From Thermaurantimonas sp046295455 (GTDB lineage Bacteria > Bacteroidota > Bacteroidia > Flavobacteriales > Schleiferiaceae), in NCBI GenBank assembly GCA_046295455.1, contig JBKBNI010000003.1, forward strand, positions 248,001 to 312,000: a stretch of 64,000 bases of DNA, given 5' to 3'. Below are positions 8,536 through 17,199 of the stretch, one piece after another. How positions within the stretch are numbered: the stretch's first letter is position 1; every line of letters starts with the position of its first letter. The notes beneath the pieces are model-generated. The model searched no databases and was not told the DNA's origin. It saw nothing but the letters and a program-made list of their open reading frames with translations. The position numbers and the translations under genes were made by a program.

Positions 8536-9405
8536 TTAAAGTATGTTTGGGATTTGCTCTTTCATTTTTTCCAATTCGTCTTTCATTCGGACCACTATTT
8601 TCTGAATGTGAGCGTGATTGGCTTTAGAGCCGAGTGTATTGATTTCGCGACCGATTTCCTGGGCTATGAAGTTGAGCTTCCGGCCGGGATAGTCATCACC
8701 TGCCAAGGTTTCTTCAAAATATCGGAGGTGATTGGACAGGCGCACTTTTTCTTCGGTGATGTCGAGTTTTTCGAGGTAGTAGATAAGTTCCTGCTCAAAG
8801 CGATTTTGATCCACATTTGCTGCATCTGCAAGGGAGGAGAGACTGTTTTGAAGTTTAGAGCGAATTAGCCCGATGCGCTCGTGCTCATATGGCTCAACCA
8901 GCTGCAACAGGTGCTGTATGTTCCGAATGCCTTTTTGGAGCTCTGATTCCAGTGCTTTGCCTTCCGCCTTACGATGGTCAGTCACAGAGGATAAACAGAG
9001 TATAAATTCCTTTTCAAAGGCTGCGATTTCCGCATCGGTGTACTGAACCGGCGGCTGGGCGAATACTTCCGGCATCCGAATGGCCACCATCAATGGATCG
9101 GTTTTGAAGCCAAGCTGCTGTGAAAGATTTTGAAAATACAGAACATAGGCTCTCAGCGCTTCGTCATTGATTGACACTTGAGTCTCTTGCTTTACTTCAT
9201 AATATAAGGAGATATCTATTTTGCCGCGGAGCAAATACTCTGCTGCGAGCTTTCGTATGTTTTGCTCCAGTGGACGAAGTTCTGAGGGTATTCGTAAAGA
9301 GACATCTACCTGACGGCTGTTGAGGGTTTTAACTTCTGCCACGATACGCCATCCTCTCCATTCGAATGCATGCTTTCCAAAACCGGTCATGGATTGTAAT
9401 CCCAT
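8536..9405 (-). CDS. YicC-family endoribonuclease
   Basis: 289-aa YicC/YloC-family protein; family members are divalent-metal-dependent endoribonucleases linked to RNA turnover and stress. The hallmark MTGFGKH lies at the N-terminus. The C-terminal DUF1732 region shows EEKVRLSNHLRYFEE, GRKLNFIAQEIGREINTLGSKA and the final MKDELEKMKEQIPNIL. I chose the ATG at 9405 (MGLQSMTGFG) over the TTG seven codons upstream because YicC proteins begin directly at this motif. It heads the yicC-gmk-nadD unit. Confidence 0.93.
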   Translation of the reverse strand: MGLQSMTGFGKHAFEWRGWRIVAEVKTLNSRQVDVSLRIPSELRPLEQNIRKLAAEYLLRGKIDISLYYEVKQETQVSINDEALRAYVLYFQNLSQQLGFKTDPLMVAIRMPEVFAQPPVQYTDAEIAAFEKEFILCLSSVTDHRKAEGKALESELQKGIRNIQHLLQLVEPYEHERIGLIRSKLQNSLSSLADAANVDQNRFEQELIYYLEKLDITEEKVRLSNHLRYFEETLAGDDYPGRKLNFIAQEIGREINTLGSKANHAHIQKIVVRMKDELEKMKEQIPNIL

Positions 9406-9491
9406 ACAGTTGCATTTAGCAGGCAAATGTACATGGTCTGATACAGGCTTTTGAATAAAGTGCTTTAAAAAGGACTCCGGGCCAAAGGTGT

Positions 9492-9959
9492 CTATTTCAA
9501 TTTGAAAAAGACCCTCTCGGGATATTCCCGAATCCGAAGAATGACGAGACTGTCGCTGGCTTCGGTGAAACTGCTCAGATCGAATTCCCCAAAGCCTTCC
9601 ATAAGCCGTTCACATTGGCCTGTATCGTCTGTATACAGAACGAGATTGGCCTGAGGAGGATACGTCTTGAGCAGCAGACCGTTCCAGACGAGACTGGCAA
9701 CGCCCTCGGCACAACCGCTGTATTGATAGCGAATGCGCAGGCACAATCCTTCTTGGGTGACTTCTAACGGATTGGATATCTGATAGGTGCCTGAATCTTC
9801 AAATGCGTTAAAATTTCGGATGATCAGTGGTGTGCAAGCGGGCTTATCCACTGATTCAAGAGCAGATTCTGCTGGCATGTCCGACTGGATTGTTTTTTTG
9901 CTTTTGCATGAGGTAAGGAGTGCCAAGCACGAACTAATCAGAAATAACCAGTTTTTCAT
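9492..9959 (-). CDS. Small secreted lipoprotein, function unknown
   Basis: 155-aa predicted lipoprotein. The start MKNWLFLISSCLALLTSCKS gives a signal peptide ending in a lipobox (LTSC), so I placed the start at 9959 although the frame is open further upstream inside the protease gene. The rest contains several cysteines (ESVDKPACTPL, GLCLRIRYQYSGCAEG, DDTGQCERL) and looks like a small beta-sandwich; no domain is recognised. The first 26 bp overlap the end of the upstream T9SS protease gene in another frame, suggesting coupled expression and a possible link such as inhibitor, chaperone or surface partner (inference). Confidence 0.7.
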   Translation of the reverse strand: MKNWLFLISSCLALLTSCKSKKTIQSDMPAESALESVDKPACTPLIIRNFNAFEDSGTYQISNPLEVTQEGLCLRIRYQYSGCAEGVASLVWNGLLLKTYPPQANLVLYTDDTGQCERLMEGFGEFDLSSFTEASDSLVILRIREYPERVFFKLK

Positions 9960-11445
9960 GCCAGATATTGTTTTGGTATTCGATTCGGAGGATGTAGATG
10001 CCGGCGCGTGTGATTTGAAAGTGCTGCGTTGTTGTGTCTGATATATCTGACAAGGTGTTTTTGTATACAACTCTTCCTGTCATATCTGAGAGGGTCAACT
10101 CGGCATCAAAGCCGAAATGTGTCCCGGCATAGACCAATGTAAATCTACCTTCGGGGGCCGGATTGGGATAGAGGCGCCATGATTTCTGCGGGTGCTCATA
10201 CTCTTCCTGACCTACAAACAGACCTGCCAGGCTGGTCTGCCCGGTATTGAGCGGATCAAGCCATGGGCGAAGCTGTCGATTGTTGGCAGTACCGTTTTTG
10301 TCCCAGTGATACCAGAATTTTCCGTAGTAATCTGTACCGGTGCGGTTGTTACATGAGGCTGAACCTCCGGTAAGTGTACCAACAATTTCTCCGGATGTGT
10401 TAAAAAGCGGTGAGCCGCTGCTTCCGCCCTCGGTGACGCCGTGACCACTGGTAGTGGCTATCCAATTGACCAGCCAGAATGCACCCGGAGCTTGCTGAAA
10501 TGCACCGCTTTGCAGGGTCATGGAATATGTACTAATCTTTTTGATGTCGCCGTTTGGATGATGTATGCCTGCCCCTCCTACAGCAGGTATATTGCTCCGG
10601 TTCCATCCGGCAAAGAAGACATTGTAGCTGGCAGGAGGACTAATGGCAAGCTCCAGGAGCAACATATCTGAGCCGGTGGCTCCTCCGCCATCATTGGAAT
10701 GGGCTCGTAGCCTGCCGCCGGTCACAATCTGATTGGGAATGCCATTGGGAGAGGGGGGGTTGCTACAGCCGGGGGATTCCCAATTAAACCTAAAGATAAT
10801 TGATGCCATAGCAACGGAGTCGATAATGACATCGTTTTGATCTAAAACACAGTGCTCGGCCGACAGGAGGTAGGGTTTGCGGTCGAGTGCTGTATTGTTG
10901 ACAAGAGAGCCTGTACAATAAAAAACAAATCCGCCGATGGGTACATTCATACGCACTACGCTACGGCGCTGCAGTTGGTAGTTGTTGCCTTCCGGGCAGC
11001 GAATGTTTACATTGCAGCTTCCGGATGAGCCAAAGTCGGATGTTCTCTTTTGGAGGTGCCACACGGATGTGATGCGGGCATCTCTGCTGGCGGGTATTTC
11101 CACCGTACCTTTCGAAAACGGACCTATGCTTTCGATCTTATTGGCATACAGCTCCTCACGCATGCTTTGGCCATTGTAGGTGTATTCGATCGTTGCTTTT
11201 TCCTCTGATGCTTGTATGACCACCTGAATCCAAATCTCGTCATCGGTGGTATTTTCGATGATGACAGGGTCAGCCAGGTCTATTCGGTCTGACAGAATCA
11301 CTCCTGCCGGCGTAAGTCTCGGAATGGGATTATGGCTTAGAGCTTCGCGAAGTGGTTTGTCTGTCCTGATGAATGTCTGTGCCCAAGCGGGAGCATGTGC
11401 GAAGCAGAGAGATAGCAACAGGACGATATTATAAAATGGTCGCAT
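9934..11445 (-). CDS. Secreted trypsin-like serine protease with T9SS sorting domain
   Basis: 503-aa exported S1-type protease resembling lysyl endopeptidases. Signal peptide at 1-22 (ending AWA-QT). A pro-region of about 140 residues is followed by the protease domain with the catalytic triad H198 (LLSAEHCV), D260 (GSDMLLLEL) and S343 (GGSSGSPLF). Cysteines such as C144, C150, C177 and C199 suggest disulfides. The C-terminal domain from about 424 (LYPNPAPEGRFTL ... IYILRIEY ... KLVISD) is a type A T9SS sorting domain, so the enzyme is expected at the cell surface or outside. Cleavage preference is not read from sequence. Confidence 0.9.
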   Translation of the reverse strand: MRPFYNIVLLLSLCFAHAPAWAQTFIRTDKPLREALSHNPIPRLTPAGVILSDRIDLADPVIIENTTDDEIWIQVVIQASEEKATIEYTYNGQSMREELYANKIESIGPFSKGTVEIPASRDARITSVWHLQKRTSDFGSSGSCNVNIRCPEGNNYQLQRRSVVRMNVPIGGFVFYCTGSLVNNTALDRKPYLLSAEHCVLDQNDVIIDSVAMASIIFRFNWESPGCSNPPSPNGIPNQIVTGGRLRAHSNDGGGATGSDMLLLELAISPPASYNVFFAGWNRSNIPAVGGAGIHHPNGDIKKISTYSMTLQSGAFQQAPGAFWLVNWIATTSGHGVTEGGSSGSPLFNTSGEIVGTLTGGSASCNNRTGTDYYGKFWYHWDKNGTANNRQLRPWLDPLNTGQTSLAGLFVGQEEYEHPQKSWRLYPNPAPEGRFTLVYAGTHFGFDAELTLSDMTGRVVYKNTLSDISDTTTQHFQITRAGIYILRIEYQNNIWHEKLVISD

Positions 11446-11474
11446 TGAATGAATTTAGTTACTCAAAATTACTA

Positions 11475-12368
11475 TCAATTGACCAAACACTCAATGGCTG
11501 AGGGAAATCTCAACTTCCAATAGATTTCGGAATGATCGTGGTTGGGATAGTAAAAACTCCTGAAACTGCGCAAATCGCCTACAGATTGAAAAAGCCGATC
11601 AACAGCCTGCTGATAAGGCTGGTACAATGTGTCTATCCCGCGACCACCGGAATCGAAGTACCATTTTTTGTCTTTGACGGTTTGAAATTTCTGATGAAAA
11701 AAGCTGATGAAGCTCTCCCCCGCCGGGGATGGGATCTCGTGAGTCAACGGCCAATGCGTAGCAAAGCAGGCTGCACCATCAAAAATATCCGGATACATCA
11801 AAACGGCATACCATGAAATAAGTCCGCCCATGGAGCTCCCCAAAATGTATGACTGGATAGGGCGGTAACGGGGTATATAGCGAAGCTGAATCTCGGGTAC
11901 GACGCGGGTGGTGAGATAGTCCAAATAGGCATCTGCCATAAGATCCGACGTGTAGTATGGAAGGCCTCCCGGACGAGTGGCCGTGAGATAGTACTGCTGA
12001 TGATCGGGTGGTAGAGATCGAAAGGGTTTCTCGGGGGTGTATTCGGCATGTCTGTGGGGTGTGTTTGGAAGGGCTACCAGAAGTGTGGGTTGAATATACC
12101 GGTGGGAAATCAGGCTGTCTAGGGCCTCGCGCACCATCCAGGAGGTGCCGTTCCAGGTGGTGGTGGGATCAAAGAGGTTCTGTGCGTCATGCATGTAGAT
12201 GATGTTTCGGATACTGTCAGTTCCCTGGGCAGGTATCCAAACAAAAATGCGCTCTTCGCCTGAAAGTCGGCCGGGGATAAAGAGCGTGTCGATCCTGCCT
12301 GGCTGGGCGTGGATGATCGTCGGGATCATCGCCGGAAAACAAAAGATGAGCAGTCTGAGATGTATCAT
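11475..12368 (-). CDS. Secreted esterase of the EntD/Fes-like alpha/beta-hydrolase family
   Basis: 297-aa alpha/beta-hydrolase of the 'putative esterase' (PF00756-like) family. An N-terminal signal peptide (about 1-21, ending IIHAQ) predicts export. The oxyanion-side motif IYMHDAQNLFD (57-67) and the nucleophile S179 in GSSMGG fit the family; H279 in NHDHSEIYW is the likely catalytic histidine. Substrates in this family range from siderophores to acyl or feruloyl esters and cannot be fixed here. It has no T9SS tail, unlike its neighbours, so it is probably periplasmic. It lies 29 bp upstream of the S1 protease gene in the same orientation. Confidence 0.82.
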   Translation of the reverse strand: MIHLRLLIFCFPAMIPTIIHAQPGRIDTLFIPGRLSGEERIFVWIPAQGTDSIRNIIYMHDAQNLFDPTTTWNGTSWMVREALDSLISHRYIQPTLLVALPNTPHRHAEYTPEKPFRSLPPDHQQYYLTATRPGGLPYYTSDLMADAYLDYLTTRVVPEIQLRYIPRYRPIQSYILGSSMGGLISWYAVLMYPDIFDGAACFATHWPLTHEIPSPAGESFISFFHQKFQTVKDKKWYFDSGGRGIDTLYQPYQQAVDRLFQSVGDLRSFRSFYYPNHDHSEIYWKLRFPSAIECLVN

Positions 12369-12446
12369 GAAGGTAAGGGTTCTATCGATTCTTCAAATGT
12401 ACCGGTAATAACGATGGGCACATACCTCTGAGCTGTGTTAAATACC

Positions 12447-12620
12447 GCGTGAGGGATAGGAGCGATATGAGCCGCAGCTGGCGGGCATGTGGCACACAAG
12501 GCGAGGAGGCGACAGGTGAAGCCACCGGAGCCTGATGTGCCACGCCCGCCTGCAAGGGGAATAGAAGCGGATAGCCCGACCCCTGACGAAGGTGCGGAAG
12601 CGCCTTGTCAGGGGGCACGC
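12447..12620 (+). ncRNA. GC-rich multi-hairpin element (candidate structured RNA or interspersed repeat)
   Basis: A 174-nt block with strong predicted structure between two minus-strand genes. GCGTG (12447-12451) pairs with CACGC (12616-12620), closing a junction. Arm 1 pairs 12480-12496 with 12536-12550 (GGCGGGC..GTGGCACA against TGTGCCAC-GCCCGCC) with a small inner hairpin. Arm 2 pairs 12580-12595 with 12600-12614, a near-perfect stem with one bulged G (12588) and a GGAA loop. Two related words, GGGATAGGAGCG at 12453-12464 and GGGAATAGAAGCG at 12557-12569, each precede an arm. It resembles the GC-rich GAGGGATAGGAGCGG-type repeats I recall from Bacteroidota intergenic regions, possibly the Flavo-1 RNA family (recollection, not searched). 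Confidence 0.55.
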
Positions 12621-12638
12621 CCTAATAAATCATTAAAA

Positions 12639-13556
12639 TCAGTGGGTGACCGACTGCCTGCGCCGGCGAAGCCAAGCTTCGATGAATACGACGGAGAGGA
12701 TGATGACCGTACCGAGATAAAACTGAGGACTCATTCGCTCCTGCTCTCCCAATAGCAGAGCGGCCATGAGGATGCCATAGACGGGCTCCAGATTGATGGT
12801 GAGCATGACGCTGTATGGGCTGAGGACTTTCATGACGCGAACGCTTTCGATGAAGGCGTAAGCGGTGCAGATGCTGGCCAGAATAAAAATCAGAAACCAG
12901 TCGCTGCTGAGCCAGCCCCATGAGCCTGAGGTGCTTAACGATGTAAACAATCTGCTGTCGAGACGGCCTGAGATGAGAAGATACAGGGAGAGAAACAGCC
13001 AGCCTCCGGTGAGCTCGTAGGTGGTGATGATGTTGGGCTTCAGGCGCTTGACCATCAGTCCGTTGATTACTGAAAAGAGGGCCGACAGAAAAGCGCTGGT
13101 AAGGGCAACGATGATGCCAAGGGCGTATCGGGTTTCAAAATTGAAAATGATATACAGGCCAAAGACCACGGCCAGACCCAGTACTACCTCGCGCAGATCC
13201 AGTTTTCGGCGAAAGAATATGGGCTCGAGCATTGAGGTAAACAGTGCACCTGTGCTTAGACATGCCAGAGTGACGGAGACGGTGGAAATAGCAATGGCGT
13301 GGAAAAAGGTAATCCAGTGTGCGGCTATGATGCTGCCTGCCAGCAGGAGGGTGATGACTTCGCGGAAGGTGGCTCTGAAGCTGCGGCCCACAAGGAGCAG
13401 ATAGGCTATGAGTATGACAGTGGCCATCCACATGCGGTGCCAGACAAGGGTAAATGCATCGACGGTGATCAGATGCCCCAGAATACCGGTAAAACCCCAG
13501 ATGAATACGATAAAGTGCATCCGGAGACGCGCGCTGAGCTGTGTATCTGACTGCAA
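12639..13556 (-). CDS. EamA/DMT-family membrane transporter
   Basis: 305-aa integral membrane protein with two repeated EamA units of about five helices each. The first begins FIVFIWGFTGILGHLI (about 14-29), the second around ALGIIVALTSAFLSALFSVING. The Pro-Glu-rich LEPVYGILMAALLLGEQ near the end of repeat 2 (and TSMLEPIFFRRKLD in repeat 1) is typical of drug/metabolite exporters. The C-terminus is basic (WLRRRRQSVTH), as expected for a cytoplasmic tail. The substrate is unknown. Confidence 0.88.
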   Translation of the reverse strand: MQSDTQLSARLRMHFIVFIWGFTGILGHLITVDAFTLVWHRMWMATVILIAYLLLVGRSFRATFREVITLLLAGSIIAAHWITFFHAIAISTVSVTLACLSTGALFTSMLEPIFFRRKLDLREVVLGLAVVFGLYIIFNFETRYALGIIVALTSAFLSALFSVINGLMVKRLKPNIITTYELTGGWLFLSLYLLISGRLDSRLFTSLSTSGSWGWLSSDWFLIFILASICTAYAFIESVRVMKVLSPYSVMLTINLEPVYGILMAALLLGEQERMSPQFYLGTVIILSVVFIEAWLRRRRQSVTH

Positions 13557-13635
13557 ATCAGTAGGTTGGATTTTGTTTTGGTTTATGTATCAGACAGGGG
13601 CTAAAGATAGAGTGGACGTGGGTTGGCGGGGGTGT

Positions 13636-15606
13636 TCAGTCGGCTTTTACCCAACGGAGGTGATAGATGTCGCGACTTGTCTGGATGGTGATGATGTAGG
13701 TGCCTTCCGGAAGTGAACGGACGGGTAATTGGATGGTGCCACCGGAGATGACGCTTTGGTCGGGTGTGTAGGTTTTGAGAATGCGGCCATCGTGGGTGGT
13801 GATGATAATGTTTTGTACATCCGGGGCTCTGCTGCCCATAGAGAGGAAAAGCACATCTCCGCCAGGATTCGGGAAAAGGCTGAGCCTGGGAGTAAAGTCT
13901 CTGAACTGGCTGATGTGGAGGCTTACACTGTTTTTGGACACAAGCCACAAGTCTGGGTCAAAGGCTACAACAGCAGCCCCGGCCGGCAAATAATGCGCAT
14001 GGGAAAAACTTGCTGATTGCACCGGAATACGAAGGTCATGTACCTGCTGATTGCTGTCTGTGACCCGCACCGGAATAGGAATGCTGAACCAAGGTACCGA
14101 TGGATGACTGGTGGTCTGAGAAACATTGAGCCGGAGCGTGTCGGCGTCTTGCCACCAGATGATCTGATAGCTTGGATACCCTTCGCCATAGAGCCACTGA
14201 TCGAAAAAGTCGGTGAGGCTGCACTTACAGGCCGCCTCCATGTGATTCACAAACTGGGGTGTGAGGGCAAATGAGTACGCCAAGGTGCTGTCTTTCAGAT
14301 AATTTCTGGTGCCTGCAAAGAAGGCTGAATCGCCTATGAGCCAACGAAGCATGTGGAGCACGTACCCTGCCTTGGAGTAGGTGAGCCGGCTGCTGAAGAG
14401 GCGACTAAGGTTAAGGGTATCCAGTGTATATACGGATCCGCCCGGCTGAGCGGTGATTTTATTGATTTCATTGGTCTTGTACGCCTGATACAGCTGAGGT
14501 TTCAGGTACTCGTAGGTAAGCTGGGTCAGATACACTGCCCAACCTTCATTGAGCCAAAGGTCGGCCCAGGAACCGCAGGTCACCAAGTCACCAAACCACA
14601 TATGCGCGAGCTCATGGGTGATCAGATCCTGCTGCCAGCCTCCCATAAAACTCATGGTCTGATGCTCCATGCCTCCGCTCCATCCGAAGCGGGCATGTCC
14701 GTATTTTTCGGTTTTGAAAGGATAGGAGACAAAGAGGGTGTCAAACATCTGCATGACTCCGTGTGTGTACTGTACGCTTTGGTAGACCTGTGGCGTGTCG
14801 GTAGGATACACATAGTTTATAAAGGGAAGGGACTGACCCGTGGAGGGGAGGGTGATCGGCTGGTCAAATACTACATAGGGTGCTACGGCAATGGCTACCA
14901 GATAGGGTGCTACGGGATAGCGGTGCTTCCAGTGGCTGGTGCGCTGGCCATTGGCCACCGATTCGGAGGCCAGGATTCCGAGTGACGCGCCTCTGTTTGG
15001 GACTGGGGTAGTGATGAGTATATCGATCGAGTCAATTTTGTCAGTAAGCCCGTCTTTAGATGGCCACCAGTCTGAGGATCCATAGGGCTGGGAGAGCGTC
15101 CAGAGGGCGCTGCCAAAGCTGTATGATAGGCGGCCCACGCTGCCAAGGCCTGTACTGACCGGAGTACCACGATAGTAGATCACGATACTGTCCAAGACAC
15201 CCTTTTGGAGGATTTGGCTCAATTGGATTGAAATCTGATGAAACTGATGCTGAAAACTCAGGGGTTGTCCTGTGCGAAGGCTTTTTACAGAATCTACGGA
15301 CATGGTGTTTCGAAGATCAAATACAACCGTAGTGACAGAATCTGAAAGCGTGGCAAAATGGGTAGCTGCTTCTCCGACGATATACAGATTGTCAGGATTG
15401 ATCCAAAAGTGCAGCCGATGATACAGCACGTCATATTTTGTCATCAGCGGGGAAGAGAGCTGACCGCTCTTGAGTAAGCGGCTTTTGAGCATCATTGGCC
15501 GCTTGCAGGCCATGCCATCCTCATCAGACAAAGATCCGGTACTCTGGCCGCACACTGCCCATAGGGACGACCATACTACGCATACATATAAAATCCTGAG
15601 CATCAT
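13636..15606 (-). CDS. Secreted M1-family zinc metallopeptidase with T9SS sorting domain
   Basis: 656-aa aminopeptidase-like protein. Signal peptide at about 1-20. The M1 core has the zinc site HELAH (H331, E332, H335) followed 18 residues later by E354 in WLNEGWAVYL. The exopeptidase GxMEN motif appears as GGMEHQT (311-317), a substitution that may alter N-terminus recognition. The C-terminal tail from about 575 (LSLFPNPGGDVLF ... TYIITIQTSRDIYHLRWVKAD) is a T9SS type A sorting domain. With the S1 protease and esterase genes it forms an extracellular degradative block. Its start overlaps the preceding TraB/GumN stop by 4 bp. Confidence 0.9.
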   Translation of the reverse strand: MMLRILYVCVVWSSLWAVCGQSTGSLSDEDGMACKRPMMLKSRLLKSGQLSSPLMTKYDVLYHRLHFWINPDNLYIVGEAATHFATLSDSVTTVVFDLRNTMSVDSVKSLRTGQPLSFQHQFHQISIQLSQILQKGVLDSIVIYYRGTPVSTGLGSVGRLSYSFGSALWTLSQPYGSSDWWPSKDGLTDKIDSIDILITTPVPNRGASLGILASESVANGQRTSHWKHRYPVAPYLVAIAVAPYVVFDQPITLPSTGQSLPFINYVYPTDTPQVYQSVQYTHGVMQMFDTLFVSYPFKTEKYGHARFGWSGGMEHQTMSFMGGWQQDLITHELAHMWFGDLVTCGSWADLWLNEGWAVYLTQLTYEYLKPQLYQAYKTNEINKITAQPGGSVYTLDTLNLSRLFSSRLTYSKAGYVLHMLRWLIGDSAFFAGTRNYLKDSTLAYSFALTPQFVNHMEAACKCSLTDFFDQWLYGEGYPSYQIIWWQDADTLRLNVSQTTSHPSVPWFSIPIPVRVTDSNQQVHDLRIPVQSASFSHAHYLPAGAAVVAFDPDLWLVSKNSVSLHISQFRDFTPRLSLFPNPGGDVLFLSMGSRAPDVQNIIITTHDGRILKTYTPDQSVISGGTIQLPVRSLPEGTYIITIQTSRDIYHLRWVKAD

Positions 15607-16391
15607 AGCATCTGAATGGTGTAGTGTTTATTTCTTAACAAAGATAATATGCCCTGATCACCCATAATGTGGGCAGCTCCTACCGCGAAGAGGGTGCTGC
15701 CCTCTTCCATGGCGCGCTCCATCACCGGGAGCCAGCGGAGGTTTCTGTCTGTAATAAAGGCGCTCTCTACTGCAGAGGGCAGCATGATCCATGACCACTT
15801 TTGGAAAAGGCTTTCAATCTCTTCCACCTGTCCGTTATGGTAAAACTCAATCAATGCGCTCAACCCCTCTTTCACCTCCCTGTAATTTCCGATGCAATAC
15901 AGCAATTGATTCACATATTCGACTGTGCTGACCTTATCAATGGTCTGAATGTGCTCATCAAAGCTTTCAAGACTGCAAAGAGTCTTTCCCTGGGCCTCCG
16001 CCCGAATCATGAGCTCCTGATCCAAAGCCATAGTGCGGCATTCAAATAAATCGACCTGTAACTGCGCCAACAAATAAAAAGGATGCATCTGTTCCAAGTC
16101 TCTTTCCGGAATTTGCCAATGCATTTGGTTGAATGCCATAAGCATTGATTTTTGATGTTCGCTCAGTGACGCAAACCAGTCACTCCTGAGCGACTGAAGC
16201 GAAAAACCAGGCCCTCGGGTGATGTCTGTCTCTAGATACACGGTGCCGACTTCTGCGAGGATGTCATCAATGTTCGGCGGCCACTGGTAGCGCTCAGCAC
16301 ACACCAGATGCATCGTGCCAAAGAGATACGAGCGGGGTTTACCCATCTGAGGCTCCAGCATATATAGCCACGACGTTGATTTTTTCGACAT
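15603..16391 (-). CDS. TraB/GumN family protein
   Basis: 262-aa protein of the TraB/GumN (Tiki/ChaN-related, putative metal-dependent peptidase) family. The diagnostic N-terminal SYLFGTMHLV (about 21-30), the ETD motif in VYLETDITRG and the C-terminal LFAVGAAHIMGDQGILSLL are present. No signal peptide is evident, unlike many GumN proteins, so it may be cytoplasmic. The stop overlaps the start of the M1 peptidase gene (ATGA), so the two are translated together. Confidence 0.87.
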   Translation of the reverse strand: MSKKSTSWLYMLEPQMGKPRSYLFGTMHLVCAERYQWPPNIDDILAEVGTVYLETDITRGPGFSLQSLRSDWFASLSEHQKSMLMAFNQMHWQIPERDLEQMHPFYLLAQLQVDLFECRTMALDQELMIRAEAQGKTLCSLESFDEHIQTIDKVSTVEYVNQLLYCIGNYREVKEGLSALIEFYHNGQVEEIESLFQKWSWIMLPSAVESAFITDRNLRWLPVMERAMEEGSTLFAVGAAHIMGDQGILSLLRNKHYTIQML

Positions 16392-16509
16392 TGGGAGTTG
16401 TTTTTCAGCTTTTTAGTGAATATCATTGGAGGAAAAGGATTGAGAGATGAAGGGCGCCAGGGTGGACGTATCGATGGCATACAGGTAGGTCTGAGCAAGA
16501 GCTGCCATA

Positions 16510-17199
16510 CTACTCCATGTTTTTGCGCTGGGATCTCCTGCCGATGACCAATACCATTTCTCCTTTGAGGGGATTATTTTCCACTGTTTTCATCAGATCT
16601 TCAACGCTGCCACGCAGGGTTTGGTGAAATTTTTTACTGATTTCTCTGCTGAGGGAAACCTCGGCGTCCATGCCCAATACATCTGCTAGATCGCGTAGCG
16701 TTTTTTCAATCTTGTGTGGGGACTCATAGAGTACAATGGTCTCATTGCGGTCGACCAAAGACCTGAAGAATGTCTTTCTGCCTTTTTTGGCAGGGGGAAA
16801 TCCCATAAAAACAAACGATTCACAAGGAAAGCCGCTTTCGATCAGAGCAGGTACAAAAGCAGTGGCTCCCGGCAAGCATTCCACCTGTATTCCGCGGTGT
16901 ATGCAGGCACGCACCAGCAGAAATCCCGGATCACTTATTCCCGGAGTACCGGCATCGGATACGAGGGCAGCCGTGACCTCCCCGGCAAGGACTGACAGGA
17001 GGTGTGCCGTGATCTGATGCTCATTGTGCATGTGATAGCTACGCAGTGGAGTTTGAATGCCAAAGTGCTTGAGGAGCACTGATGTCGTACGTGTGTCTTC
17101 GGCAAATATTACATCTGCCTCCCGCAAGACCCTCAGCGCCCGTAGGGTGATATCTTCGAGATTACCAATGGGGGTAGGTACCACATAGAGCTTACCCAT
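16510..17199 (-). CDS. rsmI: 16S rRNA 2'-O-ribose C1402 methyltransferase RsmI
   Basis: 229-aa tetrapyrrole-methylase-fold enzyme that 2'-O-methylates C1402 of 16S rRNA. Diagnostic motifs: LYVVPTPIGNLEDITLRALRVL at the N-terminus, FAEDTRTTSVLLKHFGI, LVSDAGTPGISDPG and YESPHKIEKTL. I chose ATG 17199 (MGKLYVVP); the frame runs 28 codons further up, but those overlap the preceding gene and are not family-like. Start and the previous stop overlap as TGATG, indicating coupling to the conserved hypothetical gene upstream. Confidence 0.95.
   Translation of the reverse strand: MGKLYVVPTPIGNLEDITLRALRVLREADVIFAEDTRTTSVLLKHFGIQTPLRSYHMHNEHQITAHLLSVLAGEVTAALVSDAGTPGISDPGFLLVRACIHRGIQVECLPGATAFVPALIESGFPCESFVFMGFPPAKKGRKTFFRSLVDRNETIVLYESPHKIEKTLRDLADVLGMDAEVSLSREISKKFHQTLRGSVEDLMKTVENNPLKGEMVLVIGRRSQRKNME

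Noticed and set aside
14353..14985. 210-codon plus-strand frame opposite the M1 peptidase
   Set aside because: Antisense shadow; the M1 frame has catalytic motifs, this one has none.
16413..16508. 31-codon frame starting just after the rsmI stop
   Set aside because: Short, no signal or motif, and such a length is expected by chance; kept only as a note because of its position.
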